64,000 nucleotides of DNA from Spirochaetales bacterium (GTDB lineage Bacteria > Spirochaetota > Spirochaetia > CADAEX01), in assembly GCA_024233785.1 (NCBI GenBank), contig JACKPD010000005.1:71591-135590 (forward strand). Reading direction: 5' to 3'. The notes beneath the pieces were generated by a model that was not told the origin of the DNA, searched no databases, and saw only the letters and a program-made list of their open reading frames with translations. Position 1 is the stretch's first letter. Each line of letters opens with the position of its first letter. Shown in pieces: positions 10,657 to 18,926 of this stretch. The translations under genes and the position numbers were made by a program.

Positions 10657-10793
10657 TGGTCAGTATTCAGGATATAATTATTTAAAAACCTTCGCAATTA
10701 TATATCATGAAAACATTAAAAATTATAATATATTATATATTTCGGTATATTATTTATTAAAAATGCAGAAACCCTGAAGATTATGGAGCAAAA
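10657..10793. promoter_or_regulatory. Divergent intergenic region between tamB and tmk
   Basis: This is 137 bases of very AT-rich sequence between divergent genes, so it must hold both promoters. TATAAT at 10724-10729 (plus) and ATTATA at 10697-10702 (TATAAT on minus) are candidate -10 boxes, but neither has a good -35 at the right distance. GGAG stands just before the tmk ATG. No other structure was seen. Confidence 0.35.
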
Positions 10794-11399
10794 ATGAATT
10801 CAGCAAATGTATTGAAGAATTTTATTGTACTTGAAGGACTGGACGGATCAGGAACAACGACACAGCTGAAAATGATTTCAGAAAGGTTCAGGAATAACGG
10901 GATGAAGTGTTTTCCAACAATGGAGCCGACAGAAAGCAGTATCGGGAAACTGATAAGGGACGCATTAAAGAAAAACATCAGCATTGACGCTAAAACAATG
11001 GCGCTTCTTTTTGCGTCTGACAGGAATGAACACCTTTACGGCAAGGAAGGTATTATCCGGTTTATCGATCATGGATATACCGCCGTTTCAGACAGATATC
11101 TTTTTTCATCCATTGCCTATCAGTCACTTTCCTGCGGATTTGAATGGGTTCTTGGCCTGAATGATTTTCCGTTGCCTGAATATCTGTTTTTCATTGATCT
11201 GTCTCCTGAAATATGCCAGACAAGAATGAAGAACCGTGAAAGCCGGGAATTATTCGATGAGATAGAGATTCAGGAGAAGATTCTTATAAACTATAAAAAG
11301 GGCATAAATTATTATGCAGATAGCGGAATGAAAGTCTTTTATCTTGACGGGAACGAACCCCCTGAAATGATAAATGAAAAAATATGGAATATTATATAA
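10794..11399 (+). CDS. tmk: Thymidylate kinase
   Basis: Tmk phosphorylates dTMP to dTDP with ATP in the cytoplasm, an essential step of dTTP synthesis. The 201-residue protein has the P-loop GLDGSGTT at 15-22, the FASDRNEH segment near 73-80 and the DRY motif at 100-102 in SDRYLFSSIAYQS, which contacts the nucleotide. A lid region rich in arginine follows (TRMKNRESRE). Length is normal for the family. GGAG lies 5 bases before the ATG. It heads a two-gene plus-strand unit with an exported protein 29 bases on, and is divergent from tamB. Confidence 0.96.
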   Translation: MNSANVLKNFIVLEGLDGSGTTTQLKMISERFRNNGMKCFPTMEPTESSIGKLIRDALKKNISIDAKTMALLFASDRNEHLYGKEGIIRFIDHGYTAVSDRYLFSSIAYQSLSCGFEWVLGLNDFPLPEYLFFIDLSPEICQTRMKNRESRELFDEIEIQEKILINYKKGINYYADSGMKVFYLDGNEPPEMINEKIWNII

Positions 11400-11428
11400 T
11401 CTTTACCGATAATTAAACTGTGAACAGC

Positions 11429-12025
11429 ATGAAAAAAATTATCATAATATTTATCCTGGCGGCAATTCCGTCAACCTCTGTTTTTAGCTATAAAATACTC
11501 TATGCTGAACAGTTTTATAAACTATATCACAGGCATTTTTACCAATATCCGGAAGATTATCTGGAAAATATATACTACCTTGAAGAGGCTCTTCGTTCAG
11601 ATTTCGCAAATCCTTTAAACGCACTGGCTATAATAAAAAACAAATCAGACTGGGAAAGATACCGCAATCTATTCCGCATGCATGTAAGTCTGAAACTGAC
11701 TGATTTATATCTCGGCCTTGGAAGTAAGTATGACAAAAGAAGCGCTTATTTTTTTAATGCGCCATGGCAGCGGGAGAATATAGAAAGTCTTAAAATTGCC
11801 AGAGAATCGTATGAATACGCCCGTGTCTACTGGGAAGAGGCCCTGAAATGGAATGAAAAAATCAAACATTCATGGGTATGCCTGGAAGAAGTTCAGAACT
11901 GGGAAGACGAGTCCTTCAGGATAAGGGAAAAAGAGCTTGATTACAATTCAATAATAGACAGGCACATTACCCGGCTTGACAAAGTAATGGATGAATTCCT
12001 GAAAATGGACAGCAGCACATACTAA
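11429..12025 (+). CDS. Exported protein of unknown function, helical and aromatic-rich
   Basis: I do not recognise this 198-residue protein. It begins with a clear signal peptide (KKIIIIFILAAIPSTSVFS), so it probably works in the periplasm or at the envelope. The mature part is helical and unusually rich in tyrosine, tryptophan and charged residues (for example YKLYHRHFYQYPEDYLENIYYLEE and repeated Y/W in the middle), with no cysteine lipobox. A GTG at 11420 is in frame, but the signal peptide fits ATG 11429 better. Neither start has a strong ribosome site. It follows tmk on the same strand and its stop is 1 base from the convergent queA stop. It may be a spirochaete-specific envelope protein; function is unknown. 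Confidence 0.7.
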   Translation: MKKIIIIFILAAIPSTSVFSYKILYAEQFYKLYHRHFYQYPEDYLENIYYLEEALRSDFANPLNALAIIKNKSDWERYRNLFRMHVSLKLTDLYLGLGSKYDKRSAYFFNAPWQRENIESLKIARESYEYARVYWEEALKWNEKIKHSWVCLEEVQNWEDESFRIREKELDYNSIIDRHITRLDKVMDEFLKMDSSTY

Positions 12026-12026
12026 A

Positions 12027-13043
12027 TCAGACTAAAAATACCGCATCTCCGTAGGAAAAAAACCTGTACCTGGCATTAACAGCTTCAGAGTATATTTTTT
12101 TAATCTGATCACTGCCGGCAAATGCTGAAACCAGCAGAATCAGGGATGAATCCGGTGTGTGGAAATTGGTAAAAAGATGGTCAACCATTTTGAATTTATA
12201 ACCCGGATAAATAAAAAGCGATGTCGAGTTATTACCTGAAACCAGTTTTCCGTTTTCGGTTGATGATTCAAGAGCCCTGAGGGAGGTTGTCCCGATTGCA
12301 ACAATCCTGCCTCCCGAAGCCCTGCATCTGTTTATTCTATCTGCGGTATCAGGCGTAATATCATAAAATTCTTCATGCATTTTGTGGTCTTCCACGAATT
12401 CACTGCGTACAGGATGAAAAGTACCCATTCCAACATGAAGAGTAATAAAGCAAATTTCTATACCTTTTTCCCTGATCTTCTGAATTATCTCATCAGTAAA
12501 ATGAAGACCAGCAGTAGGTGCTGCCGCTGACCCTGTCTTTTTGGAATAAACAGTTTGATAACGTTCGCTGTCAGAGAGTATATCTTCTCTTTTAATGTAT
12601 GGGGGGAGCGGCATATGGCCGTATTTTTCAAGATATTCATCATTTACAGGATGAGAAAATTCAATCAATCTGTTTTTATCTTCGGTATCGATGATTTTCC
12701 CGGTTATACCGTCAGGAAAAGTAAAAGTCTTTCCTATTTTCTGTTTCTTTGTCTTGCTGCAGATAGTACTCCATGTAGAATCTGATATTTTAAGGAGCAG
12801 CAGAAACTCAGTTTTTCCGCCGTTATCAGAAATACCGAATAAGCGGGCTTTTCTTACACGCGTATTGTTAAAAACTATGCATGAGTTTTTATCAAGGTAA
12901 TCCGGAAAGTCCTTTACATTTGAGTGAATTATTTCTGAACTGTTTCTTTTGTAAACTAAAAGCCTGCTGTCCCCTCTTTTCTCAGTAGGGTATTGGGCAA
13001 TAAGTTCAGGCGGCAGATCAAAATAAAAATCGCTGGTTTTCAA
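12027..13043 (-). CDS. queA: S-adenosylmethionine:tRNA ribosyltransferase-isomerase QueA
   Basis: QueA transfers and isomerises the ribosyl part of SAM onto 7-aminomethyl-7-deazaguanine in tRNA, giving epoxyqueuosine at the wobble position. The 338 residues show the family blocks: FDLPPELIAQYPTEKRGDSR at the start, FNNTRV, SAAAPTAGLHFT, TLHVGMGTFHPV and DHKMHEEFY. The start is TTG at 13043, preceded by AGAAGG 5 bases away and located inside the last 26 bases of ruvB. This order (ruvB then queA) is common in bacteria. Other queuosine genes are not in the window. Confidence 0.96.
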   Translation of the reverse strand: MKTSDFYFDLPPELIAQYPTEKRGDSRLLVYKRNSSEIIHSNVKDFPDYLDKNSCIVFNNTRVRKARLFGISDNGGKTEFLLLLKISDSTWSTICSKTKKQKIGKTFTFPDGITGKIIDTEDKNRLIEFSHPVNDEYLEKYGHMPLPPYIKREDILSDSERYQTVYSKKTGSAAAPTAGLHFTDEIIQKIREKGIEICFITLHVGMGTFHPVRSEFVEDHKMHEEFYDITPDTADRINRCRASGGRIVAIGTTSLRALESSTENGKLVSGNNSTSLFIYPGYKFKMVDHLFTNFHTPDSSLILLVSAFAGSDQIKKIYSEAVNARYRFFSYGDAVFLV

Positions 13044-14043
13044 TGCTGCCTTCTTTCATAATTTCAAGATGTTTATAAGCAAGGTCTGTGGCAACTCTTC
13101 CCCTGGGTGTCCTTTTTATCATTCCAATCTGGATAAGAAAAGGTTCATAAAAATCTTCTAGTGTTTCAACTGTTTCTCCAACGGAAATTGCCAGTGTTTC
13201 TGCTCCGACTGGACCGCCTGAGTATCTATTTATTATAACATCAAGTATCTGCCTGTCGAAAGATTCAAGCCCGAGACTGTCAATATTAAGTTTTTCAAGA
13301 CTGTAAAGAACTATCTCTTCAGTTATTGTACCGTCTCCTGTAATCTGCGCAAAATCGCGAATACGCCGTAAAAGACGGTTTGCGACCCGAGGAGTCCCCC
13401 TGCAGCAGGTTGACAGAAGTTCAATGGCTTTGTCTGAACAGGTAATATCAAGTATCCCCGATGACCGGCGCAATATGCTTATAATATCCTTTTTTTCATA
13501 AAGGTTCATTCTGATATTAATACCGAATCTGCTGAAAAGGGGACTTGATACGTTTCCAGATTTAGTCGTAGCCCCTACAAGTGTAAATGATGGAAGAGGA
13601 ATTCTTACTGATCTTGCTGACGGCCCCTGCCCTATAATCCAGTCCAACTCAAAGTCTTCCATCGCAATATAAAGCATTTCTTCTATTGCAGGTTTTAATC
13701 TGTGGATCTCATCAATAAAAAAAACAGTATGTTCGTTGATCGAAGTAAGAAGCCCTGCAAGATCCTTGGGCTTATCCATGGCAGGTGCTGAAGTTACCTT
13801 GAACTCACTTCCCATTTCATTTGCAAGGATAAAGGCAAGAGTAGTTTTCCCAAGTCCTGGCGGGCCGCTTAGAAAAACATGATCAAGGCTTTCTGATCTT
13901 TCTTTCGCAGCGCTTAAAAATATTTTAAGATTATCCTTTATTTCATGCTGCCCCTGAAAATCATCAAGCCTTAAAGGTCGGAGACTTTTTTCTTTAACAT
14001 CTTCTTCCGAAAATTCTCCGGACAGCATTTTTGATTTATCCAT
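13018..14043 (-). CDS. ruvB: Holliday junction branch migration helicase RuvB
   Basis: RuvB is the hexameric AAA+ motor that drives branch migration of Holliday junctions held by RuvA. In 341 residues: Walker A GPPGLGKT at 60-67, Walker B DEIH at 111-114, sensor 1 GATT near 157-160, arginine finger R172 in LFSRFG, and a C-terminal winged helix with the TPRGRVAT signature. Length is typical. Its last 26 bases overlap queA, and ruvA ends 12 bases upstream. It belongs to the yebC-ruvC-ruvA-ruvB-queA operon. Confidence 0.98.
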   Translation of the reverse strand: MDKSKMLSGEFSEEDVKEKSLRPLRLDDFQGQHEIKDNLKIFLSAAKERSESLDHVFLSGPPGLGKTTLAFILANEMGSEFKVTSAPAMDKPKDLAGLLTSINEHTVFFIDEIHRLKPAIEEMLYIAMEDFELDWIIGQGPSARSVRIPLPSFTLVGATTKSGNVSSPLFSRFGINIRMNLYEKKDIISILRRSSGILDITCSDKAIELLSTCCRGTPRVANRLLRRIRDFAQITGDGTITEEIVLYSLEKLNIDSLGLESFDRQILDVIINRYSGGPVGAETLAISVGETVETLEDFYEPFLIQIGMIKRTPRGRVATDLAYKHLEIMKEGSIENQRFLF

Positions 14044-14055
14044 AATTATATTTTA

Positions 14056-14646
14056 TCATGAGCTTAAAGCAATAATTGCTTTTTTCATAATAATTTTTTC
14101 CTTTTCGCTTATATCATTTAATGAGGAAACCTCGCTGTCTTCAGCTATATCAAGTACTGTTTTTGCAGCTTTACGGTAATCAAAACCCATATCAGAGAGA
14201 GCTTTTATTATATCAGCAAAAGGAGATGCCGCGCTGCTGCTTTCCTTTAAAAGTTTTCCTCTCATTGCAAGAACTATTTTCTGCGCTGTTTTCTGACCGA
14301 TTCCCGGTAGAGCTGAGAGCACCGATAGGTTTTCCGTATCAAGGGCCGATATAAAATCATCAGCAGAAATTCCTGACATTATTTTAACTGCCTGTTTCGG
14401 GCCTATACCGCTTATTTTGATCAGTTCAAGAAAAAGAAGCCTCTCTTTTTTATCAGCAAATCCGAATATTGAAATATTATCTTCCCTCAAATGAAGATAA
14501 GTAAGGACTCTGACGCTATTGCCGGGTGACGGAAGCTGCATAATAGTTTTTGACGATGCAGCAATATCCCATTCTATACCGTTATTTTCCAGAAAAAAAC
14601 TGCTGTTTCCCTTGTGTGTAATTGTCCCGGTTATACTATTTAACAT
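14056..14646 (-). CDS. ruvA: Holliday junction branch migration protein RuvA
   Basis: RuvA binds the four-way junction as a tetramer and loads RuvB. The 196-residue protein has the N-terminal OB fold (MLNSITGTITHKG...), two helix-hairpin-helix motifs in domain II (ISGIGPKQAVKIMSG and LPGIGQKTAQKIV), and a C-terminal UBA-like domain III (IKALSDMGFDYRKAAK) that contacts RuvB. It overlaps the end of ruvC by 11 bases, so translation is probably coupled. Confidence 0.97.
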   Translation of the reverse strand: MLNSITGTITHKGNSSFFLENNGIEWDIAASSKTIMQLPSPGNSVRVLTYLHLREDNISIFGFADKKERLLFLELIKISGIGPKQAVKIMSGISADDFISALDTENLSVLSALPGIGQKTAQKIVLAMRGKLLKESSSAASPFADIIKALSDMGFDYRKAAKTVLDIAEDSEVSSLNDISEKEKIIMKKAIIALSS

Positions 14647-15124
14647 TTATAAAACCCCTGTTGTTGCAGTGGCAGATAGCTGCCGCCAGAGCATCTGACG
14701 CATGATCCGGTTCAGGTATTTTCTCCAGTTTCAGAAGCAGCTTCACAAGGGACTGAACCTGTTTTTTTTCCGCCCTGCCGCTTCCAACGATTGATTGCTT
14801 GATTTGAAGCGGTGTATATTCAGCCGCAGATATATTTTTTTGTGCACAAAGAAGATGAATAACACCTTTTGCATGTGCAACAGGAATTGCGCTTAATACA
14901 TTACGCGCAAAAAAAATCGATTCAATTCCGGCTTCCGCAGGTTTATATATATTCAATATTTTTTCAAATTCTTTATATATTGATTCAAGACGTTTTGACA
15001 GATCAGCATCCGATGAAGTCTGGATAACTCCATGACAGACATGTGTATATCTGCAGTCTGCGTAGTCAACGATACCCCATCCGGTTTGTGCCAGCCCTGG
15101 ATCAATTCCTAAAACTCTAATCAA
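14636..15124 (-). CDS. ruvC: Crossover junction endodeoxyribonuclease RuvC
   Basis: RuvC is the dimeric resolvase that cuts Holliday junctions. The 162-residue RNase H-like protein keeps the four acidic active-site positions: D8 in GIDPG, E68 in AGIESIFFARN, and D140/D144 in PDHASDAL. The start is TTG at 15124 (reading M-I-R-V-L-G-I-D-P-G), because no ATG or GTG precedes the first strand. CAGG lies 7 bases upstream. It follows yebC by 11 bases and overlaps ruvA by 11, so junction resolution and branch migration are made together. Confidence 0.96.
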   Translation of the reverse strand: MIRVLGIDPGLAQTGWGIVDYADCRYTHVCHGVIQTSSDADLSKRLESIYKEFEKILNIYKPAEAGIESIFFARNVLSAIPVAHAKGVIHLLCAQKNISAAEYTPLQIKQSIVGSGRAEKKQVQSLVKLLLKLEKIPEPDHASDALAAAICHCNNRGFINVK

Positions 15125-15135
15125 GAAGAAGCCTG

Positions 15136-15879
15136 TTATTCGTCAAAATCAAAATCATCAGGAATTTCAAGGTTTGTTGATACAGACTGCACATCATCAA
15201 GATCTTCCAGCCTTTCAACCAGTCTTAATGCCTTTGCAGTTTTCTCCTTGTCAAGCGTTACAGTTGAATCCGGTATCATGGAAATTTCCGCAGTATCTTT
15301 TTCAAATCCTGCCTGGGCAAGGGCATTGCGTACCTTTTCAAAATCATCAGGTTCAGTAACTACTTCTATGGTATCTCCCATAGTGCTTACATCTTCAGCT
15401 CCGGACTCAAGCGCGACTTCAATTATGTCGTCTTCTGAATATTTAGATGAATCGAAACCAATTATACCTTTTCTTTTAAAGAGATATGATACACATCCTG
15501 TTTCACCGAGGTTGCCTCCGCCTTTTGTAAGCTGGCTTCTTACATCCGCAGCTGTACGGTTTTTATTGTCTGTAAGTGTATCAATGAGGATAGCTACACC
15601 TCCCGGTCCGTATCCCTCATATGTCAATTCTACATATGTAACGCCGTCAAGTTCGCCTATTCCCTTTTTAACTGCCCTGTCAATATTATCTTTAGGCATA
15701 TTGGCATCTTTTGCTTTGAGGATAGCTGTTCTCAAACGGGGATTCAGGTTTTCATCTCCTCCTCCCATTTTTGCTGCAACTGTGATTTCTTTTATAATTT
15801 TTGTAAATATTTTCCCGCGTTTTGCGTCATTTGCGCCTTTTTTATGCTTTATTGAAGCCCATTTGCTGTGGCCGGACAT
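15136..15879 (-). CDS. yebC: YebC/PmpR family protein
   Basis: The 247-residue protein has all family signatures: MSGHSKWASIKHKKGANDAK at the start, the TYEGYGPGG loop and the acidic C-terminal ADDVQ-like segment. YebC proteins were first described as DNA-binding regulators; members are now also linked to relief of ribosome stalling, so the role here is open. AAGGAG 7 bases before ATG 15879 is a strong site. It is the first gene of the ruvCAB-queA operon, and a good promoter lies upstream at 15928-15955. Confidence 0.95.
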   Translation of the reverse strand: MSGHSKWASIKHKKGANDAKRGKIFTKIIKEITVAAKMGGGDENLNPRLRTAILKAKDANMPKDNIDRAVKKGIGELDGVTYVELTYEGYGPGGVAILIDTLTDNKNRTAADVRSQLTKGGGNLGETGCVSYLFKRKGIIGFDSSKYSEDDIIEVALESGAEDVSTMGDTIEVVTEPDDFEKVRNALAQAGFEKDTAEISMIPDSTVTLDKEKTAKALRLVERLEDLDDVQSVSTNLEIPDDFDFDE

Positions 15880-15927
15880 ATTTTGTCTCCTTGTTATTAA
15901 TTATCTCATATAATTTTATATCAGAAA

Positions 15928-15955
15928 AGTATCATAATGAAAAATCAGGTGTCAA
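15928..15955 (-). promoter_or_regulatory. Sigma70-type promoter of the yebC-ruvCAB-queA operon
   Basis: On the minus strand, TTGACA (15955-15950) is followed after 16 bases by GATACT (15933-15928). The predicted start lies near 15921, giving a leader of about 42 bases that carries AAGGAG. The -35 overlaps the hemW stop codon. Confidence 0.6.
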
Positions 15956-17118
15956 GTAAAGTTATATTTTACTTTTTCTAAATATCTCAAGATATCAATC
16001 ATAAATGAATTATGAAAAAACCGCCCGCTGCGGCTGAGGGCAAGATTTTTATTATCGTCAGATATATAACCTTTGTTCTTCCAGCCTTCAATTACAGGAA
16101 GAAGCAGTTCCCTTATGTCCAAATTAAAATAATCATTGTTTTTTTCAAGATCAACACCTTCGGAAGTCCGAAACCCCATCATCAGTGTTTCTACTAGAAG
16201 ATCATAACTGCTTAATTTTTCTACTTTAGTTCCCCATTGCTTGTCAGGCCCTGCCAGAAAATTTTCAGGGACGGAGGATGCAGTCAACCTGCTCCCGCAT
16301 TTGTTTTCATCATAAACTGTTGAAACTGCAGACATTCCACAGCCCAGATATGATTCCATCCGCCAGTAATTCATATTGTGCAGTGATTCTTTACCGGATT
16401 TCGCAAAATTTGATATTTCATAATGATTATATCCGCTTTCGTATAGATAATCAGCAGCTTCAACCCAGCAGTTTTCGTCCTGATCTGTATCTGAATATTT
16501 ATCATATAGTGGAGTCTTTTTTTCAAGTGTCAGATAGTAAAGGGAAATATGGTCTGGTGCGAATCTTAGGGCTTTTTTTACATCATCTATTGCTTCTGAA
16601 ACAATCTGTCCAGGAATTGATGAAATCAAATCCAGAGAAAGATTTTTATTGTCAAGTGCCTTAAGCATTTCAAGAGCGTTGAAATTTGCCCGGGGACTGC
16701 AGTTCCTGCCTATTACTTCAAGCATATTACTGTTGAAAGACTGAATGCCAATACTTAAGCGGTTTACAGGCAGTTCTGCAAGCAGGCTGATTAAATTATT
16801 ATCTACAGTTTCAGGATTGATTTCGATTGTAAATTCTTCAGGAACAGAGTCACAGATTTCAAGAATTTTTTCAATAAAAAATCCAAGATCTGCCGTTTTT
16901 AATGATGTGGGAGTTCCTCCTCCGATATATAATGTTTTAAAATTTGATTTACAGTATTGCGCTTTATAAATACGGATCTGATTCAGTGTTTCAGATAAAA
17001 TATTCCTTATAAATGAGTCATCAGAAGAAAAAAAGGAATAAAAATCGCAATATCTGCATTTTTTAACACAAAAAGGTATATGAATATAGAGAGACCGGGG
17101 ATCTGCCCTAAAAGACAT
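15952..17118 (-). CDS. hemW: HemW-like radical SAM protein
   Basis: HemW is a heme chaperone of the radical SAM class that resembles coproporphyrinogen dehydrogenase HemN but lacks that activity. This protein (388 residues from ATG 17118) has LYIHIPFC with the iron-sulfur motif CxxxCxxC at C17, C21 and C24. It then has YIGGGTPTSL, SIGIQSFN and the HemW C-terminal NHYEISNFA block. A TTG at 17130 is an alternative in-frame start; the ATG is preferred. It overlaps the end of the second signal peptidase gene by 11 bases. Whether it carries heme in a spirochaete, many of which lack heme synthesis, cannot be seen from this window. Confidence 0.92.
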   Translation of the reverse strand: MSFRADPRSLYIHIPFCVKKCRYCDFYSFFSSDDSFIRNILSETLNQIRIYKAQYCKSNFKTLYIGGGTPTSLKTADLGFFIEKILEICDSVPEEFTIEINPETVDNNLISLLAELPVNRLSIGIQSFNSNMLEVIGRNCSPRANFNALEMLKALDNKNLSLDLISSIPGQIVSEAIDDVKKALRFAPDHISLYYLTLEKKTPLYDKYSDTDQDENCWVEAADYLYESGYNHYEISNFAKSGKESLHNMNYWRMESYLGCGMSAVSTVYDENKCGSRLTASSVPENFLAGPDKQWGTKVEKLSSYDLLVETLMMGFRTSEGVDLEKNNDYFNLDIRELLLPVIEGWKNKGYISDDNKNLALSRSGRFFHNSFMIDILRYLEKVKYNFT

Positions 17119-17857
17119 TGATGCGTTCAAACGGCCAGTATCTTAATACTGCTTTACCTTTTATTAATTCAGAAGAGACAAGTCCGCTGCTGCGGGAATC
17201 AGGGAACAGCTCCCTGTTATCGCCGATAATAAAATAGTAACCGTCTTTGACTGCTGTTTCTTCAGTATCAGAATTAAAAGGATTTTCATCAGAATTCCAG
17301 TTCTCAGGCAAAGAAGAAATATTTATATTATATCTGTTGCCTGTCAATTCAAATTCTGTCAGAAATCTCTCTCCCCCTGAAGGTTTGATTTGAACTACGT
17401 TGTTTTTAATTTTTACAATATCTCCCGGAAGCCCGATAATCCTTTTAACAGAAATACTGTCATTGTAGGAATGATTGGTTTTTAGATTTTTTTTCTGTAA
17501 TGTAAAAAAACGGACTACTGAATTTACCGGTTTTAAATACCAGGGATAATTATTAATAAAATTCTGTCTATAAATAACTATATCGCCCCGTTTGGGATTA
17601 CTTAAACCTGGAATTTTTATAAATTTATCAAATAAATACTGACTGTAAAGAGGTTTGACAATTAGAAGACGGTCTTCTCTTTGAATCCCGGGCAGCATTG
17701 AGGAAGACTGGACAATTACTGTAGAAATAATGTACACAGTTAAAATTTCATAGAATAGCAGCGCAATCAAAAGAAATCTGATTACCCTGAAAAGAAAAAA
17801 ACGCTTAAACGGTCCAGGCCTGTAGAGGCTGTACTGATATTTCTTATTAAATCCCAT
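17108..17857 (-). CDS. lepB: Type I signal peptidase, second copy
   Basis: Signal peptidase I removes signal peptides from exported proteins at the outer face of the inner membrane. The 249-residue protein has one N-terminal transmembrane segment (about 24-46). Catalytic Ser53 is in SSSMLPG and the general base Lys138 is in VKRIIGLPGD. The C-terminal box is GDNRELFPDSR. AGGA precedes ATG 17857, and the upstream paralogue ends 8 bases before. Two tandem lepB genes are present; this shorter one has the more diverged box B (SSSM instead of PSGSM). Both look catalytically complete. Confidence 0.93.
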   Translation of the reverse strand: MGFNKKYQYSLYRPGPFKRFFLFRVIRFLLIALLFYEILTVYIISTVIVQSSSMLPGIQREDRLLIVKPLYSQYLFDKFIKIPGLSNPKRGDIVIYRQNFINNYPWYLKPVNSVVRFFTLQKKNLKTNHSYNDSISVKRIIGLPGDIVKIKNNVVQIKPSGGERFLTEFELTGNRYNINISSLPENWNSDENPFNSDTEETAVKDGYYFIIGDNRELFPDSRSSGLVSSELIKGKAVLRYWPFERINVF

Positions 17858-17865
17858 ATAAAATC

Positions 17866-18852
17866 CTATTTAATTGAACCGAATCTGCCCGGGGGCCAGT
17901 ATTTAATCATTGCCTTACCCAGCACCTTTTTCATCCGGACAGGACCAAAATATCTTCCGTCTCTTGAATTGTCCCGATTATCACCCAGCGGGAAAATCCA
18001 CCCTTCAGGAATATACCAGCCTGTTTCATATTTGCGCCATATTTTCCTGACGGATAAATTGTGAGGCTGCATTGAATATTCTATTTTTGATCTGTATTCA
18101 TTAAAAGTAATAGAATCCGCATAAACAGAGTTGATATTTTTCAGCGCCTGCGCATCTTCACTGCTTACTTCCAGATTATGGTAACTATAAACAGACGCCC
18201 TTGCAGCTTTTAAATATAAATTATAATCCTCATCAGTAATCAGTCTTCTTACAGGTGTTACAGCTCTGTCTAAATGTTTGAACTCAGATTCATCAATCCA
18301 CGAAGATAATCCTTTTGGTTTAATCTGAAGATTCCCATTAATATTTCTTATTCTGTCATTTCCCACCCCGACAGCTCTTTTTATTAAAAAATGAGCTTTG
18401 GGATTGCCGTTTTGGTCTTTATCAATATCTATCAGAGAAAGGGTAAGCATGTATATTATCCGCTGTGCTATATCAAAGACAGGTCCGTTTGATAAATAGG
18501 TAGGACTTTCAAAAATTATAACTTCTCCTCTTTTCGGAGAAAAAAAACCGGGGATTTTCATGATCCCGGGCATAAGTTCAGGTCCGTAAATAATTTTATT
18601 TACAAAAATTCTGTCTTTAACCAGCAATGTATTCATCATTGAGCCTGACGGTATCTGGTAAGCCTGAAAAAGATATTGATTTATGAGCAGAACAACCATT
18701 GCAGCCCACAGGAATGCTTCAACCCAATCAAGAACAGGATTTTTATTTTTCTGTTTTTCATATTTCCGGTATTTCCGGATATTACGCCATGTAAGGAACT
18801 TTTCTGTAATTAGTTGTATTGAAGTTAAGTATTTATTCATATATAAGAACAT
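17866..18852 (-). CDS. lepB: Type I signal peptidase, first copy, with inserted domain
   Basis: This is the upstream paralogue of the tandem pair, 328 residues long. A transmembrane segment spans about 44-62. Ser71 lies in IPSGSMMNTL, Lys158 in FLIKRAVGVGND, and the last box is GDNRDNSRDGRYFGP. About 100 extra residues rich in charged and aromatic positions lie between the lysine box and the GDN box, so it is longer than most bacterial enzymes. The insertion might widen the substrate set or contact a partner. A second ATG (18840) is possible; AGGG just before ATG 18852 favours the longer form. It is divergent from the PEGA/FGE gene. Confidence 0.93.
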   Translation of the reverse strand: MFLYMNKYLTSIQLITEKFLTWRNIRKYRKYEKQKNKNPVLDWVEAFLWAAMVVLLINQYLFQAYQIPSGSMMNTLLVKDRIFVNKIIYGPELMPGIMKIPGFFSPKRGEVIIFESPTYLSNGPVFDIAQRIIYMLTLSLIDIDKDQNGNPKAHFLIKRAVGVGNDRIRNINGNLQIKPKGLSSWIDESEFKHLDRAVTPVRRLITDEDYNLYLKAARASVYSYHNLEVSSEDAQALKNINSVYADSITFNEYRSKIEYSMQPHNLSVRKIWRKYETGWYIPEGWIFPLGDNRDNSRDGRYFGPVRMKKVLGKAMIKYWPPGRFGSIK

Positions 18853-18866
18853 TTTCCCTGTATCAG

Positions 18867-18894
18867 CGTATCATACATTTTATTACATTGACAA
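18867..18894 (-). promoter_or_regulatory. Candidate promoter of the lepB-lepB-hemW operon
   Basis: The minus strand shows TTGTCA (18894-18889), a 16-base spacer and GATACG (18872-18867). The -35 hexamer occupies almost the same bases as the TTGACA of the divergent plus-strand promoter. The -10 is weak, so confidence is limited. Confidence 0.4.
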
Positions 18895-18917
18895 GTAATA
18901 ATAGTTCTCCATATAAT
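18888..18917 (+). promoter_or_regulatory. Consensus sigma70 promoter of the PEGA/FGE-smpB unit
   Basis: TTGACA at 18888-18893 and TATAAT at 18912-18917 are both perfect hexamers with an 18-base spacer. The usual start point would be about 18924, only some 3 bases before ATG 18927, which has no Shine-Dalgarno. The mRNA therefore looks leaderless or nearly so. Confidence 0.75.
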
Positions 18918-18926
18918 TCCCGCAAT

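Noticed and set aside
15248..15913. 221-codon plus-strand frame opposite yebC
   Set aside because: Antisense shadow of yebC; composition (Ser/Pro-rich, no domain) is typical of such shadows.
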